Assembly: GCA_947184155.2 (NCBI GenBank)
Contig: CAMXCT020001424.1
Location: 433,501-497,500, forward strand
Direction of reading: 5' to 3'
DNA from: Cladocopium goreaui
Lineage: Eukaryota > Sar > Dinophyceae > Suessiales > Symbiodiniaceae
Length of the DNA stretch: 64,000 nucleotides
Positions within the stretch are counted from its first letter, which is position 1, and each line of letters starts with the position of its first letter. A model generated the notes under the pieces. That model had not been told where the DNA came from. It did no database searches and was given only the letters and a program-made list of their open reading frames with translations. Below are positions 1 to 8,519 of the stretch, piece by piece. A program made the position numbers and the translations under genes.

Positions 1-1590
1 GAAACCAGTCTGAAAACCCGGAGTTGATTTTTGAAGGTTCAGGTTCAGCAGCCCATTCCCCTATTATGATCATATGACATCATGTGACCCAGAGCCAATA
101 CTCACCAACACATACAGTTTGGTTCCAGAGCAGTGTGATGAAAAAAATACACAAGTTATCTATCGAAATAGATGTGAACATGAATTTTCGTTAGTATATA
201 TGATATATGATTATATGATATGATGATTTTGATTATTAAGGTGGGGTTACATCATTCGATTCTAAGGGAAACTGCGGGGTTCATGCCATGGCCTTCAGGA
301 CCAAAGGGAGATGGAACGCTTCACAAGACGCGTCGCGAAGGTGGCGCAGCGAGCAGCTAACAATTTGTTGCTTTGTGAATCTAACCTCAACCGTCTAACC
401 TCCAATTTCACTGCCAGCCAAAGCAAATTCCTTGCAAACCAAGCCCGGGACATTGCACAGGAGGTGAAATTGAAAAGTGATGAGTTATGATGAGTTGCGA
501 TAGGGTTGAAAACCCAGCCCGCGCTCCATCACTTCCAATGTTTGTTTTACAGCATTTGTCCGGCGGCATTTGTTTGCGTGTCCACCGTAGCACAGCAGCG
601 AGGATTTGAGTTCGTCCTTTGCACAGCCTTCCCTCCCATCGGAGCTGTTGCAAGATGTGGGCACCTGGGCACTGATCCATGCATGGTTTTAAAGGCATTT
701 GTTTCCCTCCAACACTGTGTTCCTTTTCAGTGGCACTGGTAGTTTGGGATGTCCCTCATGCTTTCCCCAGGAAGGGCCAAAGGGGCACCATTTAAGAAGT
801 TGATGGGGCTCAGGTGGCTACTGCTGCTTGAGAAATTAGGATGTTGAACAATCTACATTTTGTTGCGGGAACTTATTTGACTAATTGGTGCTATTGGCTC
901 ATCCACGCGCTTTTTTGGTCCCACCCAGGCACATTGAGCGAGATGAGACAGAAGATGATTGAGACACGTGCCGTTGGGGGCGGCCGCTGGTTTCAGATCC
1001 TAGCACAAGATTGTGCAAATGTGGGTGCTGGTACGTCTTGCAAGTTTCCTACTTGTGGCGACTTTTAGATTTACTCTATGTACTCGTATCTCTACGTGTT
1101 GATGCTTGTGACTCCTCAATAGGCTACCATGCCAGGACCTTGGACTCGCGCATGCAAGGAAGCGTAACGGAATTGAGATGGAAATACTGTATATGGAAAT
1201 GTTCCAGAAGTGCGGAAGTTGTCCCGTTCCTCCATGTTCGCAATATTTCGCAATAAAGTTTCCATGGGCCGATCAAGAACGGACTCGAACATGTCATGCG
1301 CAGAAACCGTGCTTCAGGGCACGCTTACACCATCAGCTGTTCCAGGCCTTGTGGAGCCAGACAAGCCCACTCTGACAAAACGCGGCCGCGAACGCGCCAT
1401 GCTTTGCCTCTCGGTGCAAAGTTTGCCCTTGGGCTGGGTGCTGGTCATGCTGCTCCAGAAGCGTCCATATTTCATGTAAGCAGACATACTGTATGTTGTG
1501 GCTGTTCTAGTCAGTGGTCCCAAGAGGACTATATATTATATAATTATATAGCCCCATTCAGATGATAATTTAGTTTATTCGGGAAATATT
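1..1590. other. No gene recognised
   Basis: Only short overlapping reading frames without recognisable domains. A TA/TGA-rich tract lies near 190-240. Several short frames around 1010-1560 overlap each other on both strands, and none shows convincing protein character. Confidence 0.5.
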
Positions 1591-1654
1591 CGGTAAGGTT
1601 GACAGTGAAACTCATGAACGAGTGGCGATCCTTGTGTGTTGTATATAATGTGAG

Positions 1655-1835
1655 ATATGTGAGCCACTACTGTGGTGGTGCTGGTGCTGCTGGTCGTGCT
1701 GGTGCTGCTGGTCGTGCTGGTCATCGTGGTCGTGCTGGTCGTCGTGGTCGTCGTGGTCGTGGTCGTGGTGGTGGTGGTCGTGGTGGTGGTGGTGGTGGTG
1801 GTGGTCGTGGTCATGGTCGTGGTTTGAGGCCACCA
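1655..1835. repeat. Triplet minisatellite (GGTGGTCGT-like)
   Basis: An imperfect array of GGT, CGT, GCT and TGG triplets stays open in several frames. The minus strand reads as alternating His/Asp runs inside a 146-codon open frame (1612-2052); the plus strand reads as Gly/Arg/Ala. The minus frame has non-repetitive sequence before the His/Asp run, so a metal-binding low-complexity protein cannot be excluded, but its start is not an obvious ATG and there is no supporting context. Confidence 0.75.
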
Positions 1836-2598
1836 AATGACAACAAATTTCGTGAAGTTCTTGTCCCTTGGAAGCAACTTCTGTGTGAATGACCACCTTG
1901 GGAATCGCGTTTGCGGTTGATTGAATGACCAAGGCAATGGTTAGCCCCCCACTGGTGCAATGTTGCTGACCTTTAGGCACAATTATTGTAAGATATTGTA
2001 AGTATGAGTGACTCAGCCAACCACTCACGATTCCTACCAAGGGAATTAACAAACTACTGCAGGGCTGGTGGTGGTGCTAGTTGTGATTCTTGGTGTATCG
2101 CTGTTGTTTGTGTAGCCATAGTTGGTGTGCCACCTGTTTTGAAGATATTTACTTCACTGCTGCTCAGACACAGGCAGAGAGAGAGAGAGAGAGCGCCAAA
2201 GGAGCTTCTTTGATACTGCCGTCCGGCGCTGCTTCAGGTTGCAGTCTGGCGGCTTCAATGCCAAGGAGAATCACATTGCGGCTTTCGTGGTTTGGAGAAT
2301 CAGGGTGTTTGTATGCGGTGTTTGTCTGGAGACTTCCTTCCTTCACAGTTCCAAGCGTTGAAGAAACTGGCTGGACAACAGTGATAACCAGTCAGAAATG
2401 AAAAATGTTACCAGCCAATTTGGACCCTGGTTTTCATTTACCAGCAACTTGGATGCGGAATTACAAGTTTCATGAAACCAAAGTGGTGACATGATTCCAA
2501 ATGCAGAAATGAACATGTCATTCATGTCATTCCTCCCAGATGATTTAGTGTGCATTTAATCTAGTAGCCATGACGCCCTCATACCGCCATATACCGCC
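1836..2598. other. No gene recognised
   Basis: A short (GA)n tract sits at about 2176-2195. Both strands carry short frames of 60-100 codons with no recognisable features. Confidence 0.45.
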
Positions 2599-2742
2599 AT
2601 GGCCAAGGTCCACGAGTCCCATCCTTTGCCCGATCTGCTGACGCTCTTGGAGAAGTTGCCTGAGGAGCCTTGGGTGAAGAAAGAACGTGAGGCCGGAGAT
2701 GCCTTCCAGGCTGGGCACGGCTGGGATATGCTGGGACGCTAG
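2599..2742 (+). CDS. Possible first exon, unknown protein
   Basis: A 47-codon frame begins at an ATG in a good context (GCCATGG) and reads MAKVHESHPLPDLL, then a charged, plausibly helical segment (LLEKLPEEPWVKKEREAGD), and ends at a TAG. It is too short to stand alone but reads like protein. It is followed at once by a TA-rich microsatellite and then another protein-like frame (2908-3203), which suggests an exon with an intron starting just before the TAG. The splice junction could not be fixed. I do not recognise a family. Confidence 0.3.
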   Translation: MAKVHESHPLPDLLTLLEKLPEEPWVKKEREAGDAFQAGHGWDMLGR

Positions 2743-2751
2743 ATGGTGCTA

Positions 2752-2900
2752 GGTGTAATATATATATATATAATTATATATATATTGTATATATACTATA
2801 TTGTACATACTATATTATATTATGTTATATACATTGTATTCTATATATTGTGTAGTATATTGTGTATCTTATATATATACATGTGTGTGTGTGCGTTATG
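2752..2900. repeat. TA/TG microsatellite, probable intron content
   Basis: A mosaic of (TA)n, TATATTGTA-type variants and a terminal (TG)n tract lies between two exon-like segments. A similar TA-rich microsatellite lies inside intron 1 of the TPR gene, so this one may also be intronic. Confidence 0.6.
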
Positions 2901-2907
2901 TGTTTGT

Positions 2908-3203
2908 GTGGATCAAGATGGGTTGAGACACCTGTGGAAAGCTGATAGAAACTTTCCACTTAATCTCACCTCACTTATTGCTTGGAAGGGTGGCTTGAAG
3001 GATTTTTTTTTTCGTGAACTTGGAAGGGATGCCTTAAACTATCGTAAGTTGAACCTTGCAATGGTCTACAGTTTCTCCATGTTTCTCCAGGACTTGCTTG
3101 CCATGAGTGATGTGGAGCACACAAGCAATGTGATGCACATGCTCATCAGGACGCGCCACGCGTCAAACCTGGCCATACCTACAGTAATTACTCATGTCAG
3201 CGG
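2908..3203 (+). CDS. Possible internal exon, unknown protein
   Basis: The plus frame running to a stop near 3222 reads as convincing protein from about GLRHLWKADRNFPLNL through FFFRELGRDALNYRKLN and MSDVEHTSNVMHMLIRTRH to THVSGR. It is mixed hydrophobic/charged with few low-complexity residues, unlike the microsatellite-encoded N-terminal part of the same frame (YIYIIIYIL), which I take as intron. A 3' splice-like sequence (TTTTTACAG) at 3377-3385 precedes another candidate segment with a CDYCGRRR motif (about 3386-3530). I recognise no family. Exon limits are approximate. Confidence 0.35.
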
Positions 3204-3222
3204 TAGGTGTGATGCACAATGA

Positions 3223-3944
3223 TATTCAATTACATGTGTTTCGATGTGTTTATGAGTTATGTGTGGTTACTGACCCAGATGGTTGTGACCCTTTTAGTTA
3301 CGGAACACCCATCCACCCCCAAAAAAGCATCAAACATTACGAGATCCATTATTCGCATGTATCCATTTGCATGTGTTTTTTACAGTGCACATTGGTGTTT
3401 CGCATACGGTACACCTGCCATCGCATGCGATTACTGTGGTCGCAGGAGGGTCCTGGAAGATATGCCTCCTGTCCATCCCAAGTCGCAGCCTCGGGTTGGC
3501 CAGGAGGATGCACTTGGGACCTCAGTGTAGTGACTGTAGCTGAGGAGGCAGAGGAGGCAGAGCATCCAAAGAATTTTAAAGAACTGGTCCAAATGGGTAG
3601 GCAGAGATAGGCAGACTGTGCAAACACTTTGGCCATCTCAGCCATCTCCAAGTTGTTAGCCATTGCTGCTTTTCAAACATTCTTCAGTGGTTAATTGTTA
3701 TGTTTAAACATTCAATATTCTTCACATTGCAACAGATAACCTCTGGTAATCGAACATGGCAATGTAACAGGTCAGTCCCTCGTTTAGGCCTACGTTTTTT
3801 CTCGCTTAGGACTACGTTTGTGATATATGACTACAGCATCAATAGAAACATATATAGATGTATTTGAACATGACTTCAACAGGCTTGTACATGTGTGACA
3901 GAGATGATCATCAGGACATGTTCATTCAATCATATGAATAAGAA
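3223..3944. other. Mostly non-coding; one weak exon candidate
   Basis: Contains the pyrimidine-AG site at 3377-3385 followed by a frame with CxxC (CDYCGRRRVLEDMPP) that ends at a TAG near 3530. The rest (3531-3944) shows nothing I can assign. Confidence 0.35.
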
Positions 3945-4675
3945 GATGTTACAACGTATCAGGACTGTATTTCAAGTGCCTTGACGGAGACTTTAGAACG
4001 TATCGGGAACATTTTGCAAGTTACTTGAGGAATATAATACAACGTATTAGGAACGTCTTGCATGTTACTGGACGAAGATGTTACAACATACCAGGAACAT
4101 CATTCAAGGTTCTTGAAGAAGCTGTGACAACGTGCCAGGAACGTCTTGCAAGTTACTTGCAGAAGATTTCACAACGTACTAGTATCAGGAACGTGTTGCA
4201 AGTCACTTGAAGAAGATGTTACAACGTATCATCTGGCAAGTTACTTGAAGAAAAGTTTACAACGTATCAGGAAGGTCGTGCAAGTTACTTACAAGTAGGA
4301 AGATGCTGCAAATACCAGGAACGTCTTGCATGTTACTTGACGAAGATGTTACAACATATAAGGAACATCATTCAAGTTACTTGAAGAAGATGTGACAACG
4401 TGCCAGGAACGTCTTGCAAGTTACTTGCAGAAGATTTAACAACGTACCAGGAACGTGTTGCAAGTCACTAGAAGAAGATGTTACAGCGTATCAGCAACAT
4501 CTGGCAAGTTAGTTGAAGAAGAGTTTACAACGTATCAGGAAGGTCGTGCAAGTTACTTACAAGTAGGAAGATGCTGCAAGTATCAGGAACTTCTTGAATG
4601 TTACTTGACGAAGATGTTACAACATAAAAGGAACATCATTCAAGTTACTTGAAGAAGATGTGTCAACGTATCAGG
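3945..4675. repeat. 42-bp minisatellite with higher-order structure
   Basis: About 17 degenerate copies of a ~42-bp unit built around GAAGATGTTACAACGTATC, AGGAACGTCTTGCAAG and TTACTTG. A higher-order period of roughly 290-300 bp is visible: blocks starting near 4040 and 4330 repeat the same run of variants, including the AAGTAGGAAGATGCTGCAA version. Confidence 0.9.
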
Positions 4676-5130
4676 AACGTCCCTAAACCCACCCCATTTC
4701 CCAAACCCCAAGTGCCCCCTAAACCCACCCCAAGCGTCCCCGTCCCCAAGTGTCCCCTAAACCCACCCCAAGTGTCCCCAAGTGTCCTTTAAACTCACCC
4801 CAAGTGTCCCGGTCAGTATCCCATGGAGTTGGTTCCCTAAACCCTCCCCATGTCCCAGCCCCGTGTCCCCAAGTGTCCCCTAAACCCCAAGTGTCCCCAA
4901 ATGTCCCCTAAACCCACCCCAAGTGTCCCCAAGTGTCCCCTAAACCCACCCCAAGTGTCCCCAAGTGTTAACCTAAAGGTCTGTATCCCATGGGGTTGGT
5001 TCCCTAAACCCACCCCATGTCCCAGCCCCGTGTCCCCAAGTGTCCCCTAAACCCAGCCCAAGTGTCCCCAAGTATCCTTTAAAACCCACCCCAAGTACCC
5101 CCAAGTGTTAACCTAAAGGTCTGTATCCCA
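4676..5130. repeat. C-rich minisatellite (CCCCTAAACCCACCCC / AAGTGTCCCC)
   Basis: Alternating CCCCTAAACCCACCCC and AAGTGTCCCC modules, with a longer period containing GGTCTGTATCCCATGG and CCCATGTCCCAGCCCC. It begins exactly where the 42-bp minisatellite stops. The plus-strand frame 4850-5050 is a by-product of the repeat. Confidence 0.9.
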
Positions 5131-5251
5131 TGGTGTTAACCCTGAAGTCAACATCAAAAAATGTCGTCCTAAGTGAGTGAAAAAGTCATCCTAAGTGAGT
5201 TTTATATTCCATTTATGGATGATTTTCCCATTGAAAACTCCATTTAATGCA

Positions 5252-5407
5252 GGGATTTGGGAAGCGGACCTGCATCAGTATCAGACAGGCCCAGCAAGAA
5301 CGCCGTGCACACAGTGTCCAAGCACTTGGCCGAGACCCTCCGCAACGGCCAGTGGCCTGCCACGGTGCCGCAGTGGACACACTTCACAGAGGAGGCGGCG
5401 TGTTGAT
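5252..5407 (+). CDS. Possible exon, unknown protein
   Basis: One plus frame here reads as plausible protein: SDRPSKNAVHTVSKHLAETL, then RNGQWPATVPQWTHFTEEAA, ending at a TGA near 5407 with protein-like sequence continuing in the same frame (LEGLQSFRRITGW). A splice-acceptor-like TTTAATGCAG precedes it. The two other plus frames are also open but are Arg/Ser/Pro rich and look like shadows. It could be a degraded exon. No family recognised. Confidence 0.35.
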
Positions 5408-5479
5408 TGGAGGGGCTCCAGTCATTCCGCAGGATCACTGGCTGGATCACTGGATATTACCCCGGCTTAGTGTTGAATA

Positions 5480-5825
5480 ATGTTCCAATTGTATCTAATT
5501 TCTCTATCCCTGTTTGGTTGTGTTTGTTCTCTCAACGTAGCATGTCCCACTAGGATCCGTTCAAATGGCATTCATATCCTTATTTTGGGCTCTTCAATTT
5601 CTCCATTGAAGAAAAGTTTGAGATCTGATCTCAGCTCATCAACCCTAGTAATAACCGGCAGATGATCATGGGACAGGTGAGGTTGCACTGCCTTCCAGAA
5701 GAGCGGCCACGCGACGAAGCTGCCCCTTTAGAGGTGGTTTGCTCAGGGTCGTCAGAATATGTCAGAATTTGATTGGATAAAACAAGTTCAAAAGCCATTG
5801 GATAGTAACACCCAAAAAGAATCAA
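5480..5825. other. Unassigned left flank of the DIRS-like element
   Basis: No coding signal I can support. The last bases (ending ATCAA) are the left flank of the DIRS-like insertion, whose right flank resumes at AAGATAGG near 13584. Confidence 0.5.
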
Positions 5826-5906
5826 AGGTATTCTTCTAGAATTTTGGGCTGAGGTGGAATGAAACCATTTTTTGGTGGCATTGTGGTTCAAAGAACTTCA
5901 GTTAAG
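5826..5906 (+). repeat. Split direct repeat A1 (left terminus)
   Basis: 81 bp from AGGTATTC to CAGTTAAG, identical to A2 at 13244-13324. It ends 3 nt before the ATG of ORF1 and therefore also forms its leader. Confidence 0.93.
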
Positions 5907-5909
5907 TAG

Positions 5910-6683
5910 ATGCCCCCAGGTGGCACCTGCAATCGGTGCAAGCAGGTTCAACCAGCCACCGGCGATACTTGGTGCTCAGGTTGTACAGCCTGGGAAGCCA
6001 TTGGGCGTGAGCTCTGCGGCTTCTGGGACCAGGCTGGCTGTCGCGCCTTGGCCTCGGACCTGGTGATCAACTGCGCCAGGCAAGTACGGGCACTCAGGAG
6101 CCTGGGTGCTGGCCTAAGCCGTGCACCCGGGGGTGAAGCTGGCGGTGGCCGGGCTTCGTCACAGGGCAGGAAGGCACATTTGCCTCGGCCCCCGAGTGTG
6201 CCCCGAGAGCCGGAGCGCGTTGATAGGGACTCCTTGCCCAGGCGGCGTTCCAGTGTGGCACCTCCTACTGAGCCTAAGGAAGAAGAGGACGAGGAGGAAG
6301 AGTCCGAGGAGGAAGAAGAGCGGGTGGACGACTCGCCGCATACTTCAGGGCATAACAGACGGCCCGATCGTCGAGATCCACCTCCTGAGCCAGAAGGACC
6401 TCCACCAGGGACTTTCAGGTCAGGGCACCGGGACTCTGAGGCTGGCAGCCGCCGCGCCGCAGAACCCAGGAGATCTCATCGAGACCAACGGTCACCACAA
6501 CGAGATCGCGATCGAACACGTTCAGGGAGGAAGAGGAAGCATCGCGCCGGAAGCAAACACCAACGGCTTGGGCGTTTAGCAACCGATCCCTTCCTGCCTG
6601 TTCACCGGAAGGCAGACAAGGGCTTTCTGGAGTTGGGAAGCAGCAGTCAAGGTGTGGATTATTTACATCACCCTATTCTTTAA
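5910..6683 (+). CDS. DIRS ORF1: zinc-ribbon, acidic and RS-rich protein
   Basis: 257 codons from an ATG three bases after repeat A1 to a TAA. Near the N-terminus is a C-x2-C-x11-C-x2-C zinc-binding pattern (CNRC ... CSGC) and a further Cys-containing segment (LCGFWDQAGCRAL). A strongly acidic stretch follows at about residues 120-145 (EEEDEEEESEEEEE), then an Arg/Ser/Asp-rich C-terminal part (RDRDRTRSGRKRKHR). This composition suggests nucleic-acid or protein binding, perhaps an accessory gag-like product; no catalytic motif is seen. The TAA is followed by one codon and then the in-frame ATG of ORF2, so stop readthrough would fuse the two. A different plus frame (6121-6579) is a shadow. Confidence 0.75.
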   Translation: MPPGGTCNRCKQVQPATGDTWCSGCTAWEAIGRELCGFWDQAGCRALASDLVINCARQVRALRSLGAGLSRAPGGEAGGGRASSQGRKAHLPRPPSVPREPERVDRDSLPRRRSSVAPPTEPKEEEDEEEESEEEEERVDDSPHTSGHNRRPDRRDPPPEPEGPPPGTFRSGHRDSEAGSRRAAEPRRSHRDQRSPQRDRDRTRSGRKRKHRAGSKHQRLGRLATDPFLPVHRKADKGFLELGSSSQGVDYLHHPIL

Positions 6684-6686
6684 ACA

Positions 6687-8519
6687 ATGGCGACTTTCAC
6701 ATCAGGAAAAGAGTATTTCCTTGCAGAGGAGGCCGATTGGAAAAGCTTGCGTATAGAGCCGGGGCAGATAATAGAAGTCGCCCTCCAAACCTCAAGCCTA
6801 GGAACCTATGGCGAAGATTGGGGGGCTTTCATGGTTTCGGGGTCGCAACTGGAAGAAGACGGTACGCTGACGTTGGTCGTGCAGTACTTTGGTGCAACAG
6901 ACCCCACAGAAGGTGCGCGCATCAAGGAGCTCTTCACAGAGGACAAGGGCAACTTACATCTGTGCGCATCCTATGCCTGTCCCGCACCAGGCGCAGAAAG
7001 TGGAGGCACATTGCATGCTGTGCACATCAGGGGTTGGGATTGCGCCGATTTCTTGGCAGTAGTAGACTACTTGAGTACCGCCGAGAAGAAGAAGGTCAAG
7101 ACTCTCCATGGCGCTGTTGTCGGCCGTTCTCAACCCAAGAAGGCAGCTCCTCGTCGTGCCTCAAAGGTCCCCAAGGCCAAGGCCGTTGGGCCCGACCCTC
7201 GACTAGGGGCAGAAGAGAGCAAGGCCGCACCCGCGCCTGCTACTCCCGGTGCTGGCGTCGGCCCTGCACTAGCGGAGGAAATGAAGGAGCGGCTGCGTCA
7301 ACGCCTGCAGAACATCCGCCAATCTGGTGTTACTGGAGGCAACAATGGGAAGGAAGACCCTCCGGAAGAGTCCGAGGAGGAGCCACGGGATGGTGTTTCG
7401 CCACCCTACGAGCCCTCAGAACCTGTGGAAACACCAGGCGAACTGGGCGTGGGCGATGCGCTTCATCATCCTCTTCGCGATCAGAAGGCACTGGAAGATG
7501 GCCACCACTTACACCCCGTCCGTCGTCGGACCCGGGAAACCCGAGAGGGGGATACAAAAGAAAGCGGTTTGGGCAGCTTGAAAGACCAGCTGGTGAAACG
7601 AGCAGTTCAGACGGCGAGACAGAAGTCCAAGAAGCAAGGAAAGAAGAAGAAGGAGAAAGCATCCAAGGGGGAGAAGGCGATCCGCTCTCTCACATCAGCC
7701 TTGCAGCAGATCATTTCAGGGGGCAAGTCATCCTCGAACAAGAAGGAGAAGAAGAAGCACAAGCGGAGGAGAGTGACCCGGCCCGATGGGACGATCGAGA
7801 GTTACAGTATGAGCTCCTCAGGTTCCAGTTCCAGTGGGAAAGAGGAGGAGGAGAGCGACACAGATCTCGAGGCTCCCATGAGGAAGAAGAGTTTGAAGAG
7901 GCCAGGATCTGTCCTGAGTCTTTTGACCAACCACGTACGGGAGACCTTGGAGCAGGGTGCAACTACGTCAGTGGGGGACGACACCAACTCCATGACGTCA
8001 GGAGTGAAGATCCTTACCTACTTCATGTTGCACCTCAAGCCCCTCTTTGCCACTCATCTACGGGAGCTGCGGGAGCTTTACCATTTAGCTGCGACCATGG
8101 ATACCCTCAGGCAGGGGGACTTGAACAGGACGGGCGACGCATTAGCGGCCCGTTTCATGGCAGTCCATCAGTCGTTAATCGACTCCAACTGGACGACGGC
8201 CCGCCACATGGAGATATATTCCATGGACGAGACAACGGCGGCTGGAACCTCCATGGTCTTGGCCACCCGTCGCCACACCCGCCTGGTCGCAAAAGCCCAG
8301 GGGCTGACGTCGTCGAGCCCTTGGTATCCCCGCGGCCGAGGCAAGGGAGGCCGGACAGAGTGGGCCCAGACCGAAGGAAAAGGAGAGTTCAAAGGCGATC
8401 GAGGGAAAGGAAAGAAAGGAAAACCCAAGGGCCGTGGAAAAGGAACCTCATGGGATTGGCAAAGCGGAGGAGGCGAATGGAAGGACAAGAAGGAGAAGCC
8501 AAGCGACACCACGACATGA
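6687..8519 (+). CDS. DIRS ORF2: gag-like structural protein
   Basis: 610 aa from ATG. Residues 1-150 look globular (FLAEEADWKSLRIEPGQIIE ... GWDCADFLAVVDYL). A basic, Lys/Arg/Pro-rich linker follows, with KKQGKKKKEK and SSGSSSSGKEEEES tracts, then a helical segment at about 430-520 (ILTYFMLHLKPLFATHLREL, then TMDTLRQGDLNRTGDALAAR) that could be capsid-like, then a Gly/Arg/Lys-rich RNA-binding-type tail (GRGKGGR ... KGKPKGRGKG). Position between leader and pol, basic tail and lack of enzyme motifs support a gag role; I cannot name the fold. Its TGA overlaps the ATG of pol (ATGA at 8516-8519). The pol frame is also open through almost the whole of this gene (from 6737), which I treat as a shadow but list as a finding. 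Confidence 0.85.
   Translation: MATFTSGKEYFLAEEADWKSLRIEPGQIIEVALQTSSLGTYGEDWGAFMVSGSQLEEDGTLTLVVQYFGATDPTEGARIKELFTEDKGNLHLCASYACPAPGAESGGTLHAVHIRGWDCADFLAVVDYLSTAEKKKVKTLHGAVVGRSQPKKAAPRRASKVPKAKAVGPDPRLGAEESKAAPAPATPGAGVGPALAEEMKERLRQRLQNIRQSGVTGGNNGKEDPPEESEEEPRDGVSPPYEPSEPVETPGELGVGDALHHPLRDQKALEDGHHLHPVRRRTRETREGDTKESGLGSLKDQLVKRAVQTARQKSKKQGKKKKEKASKGEKAIRSLTSALQQIISGGKSSSNKKEKKKHKRRRVTRPDGTIESYSMSSSGSSSSGKEEEESDTDLEAPMRKKSLKRPGSVLSLLTNHVRETLEQGATTSVGDDTNSMTSGVKILTYFMLHLKPLFATHLRELRELYHLAATMDTLRQGDLNRTGDALAARFMAVHQSLIDSNWTTARHMEIYSMDETTAAGTSMVLATRRHTRLVAKAQGLTSSSPWYPRGRGKGGRTEWAQTEGKGEFKGDRGKGKKGKPKGRGKGTSWDWQSGGGEWKDKKEKPSDTTT

Noticed and set aside
4676..5130. Interstitial telomere array
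   Set aside because: CCCTAAA never occurs in tandem; it is one part of a longer C-rich unit.
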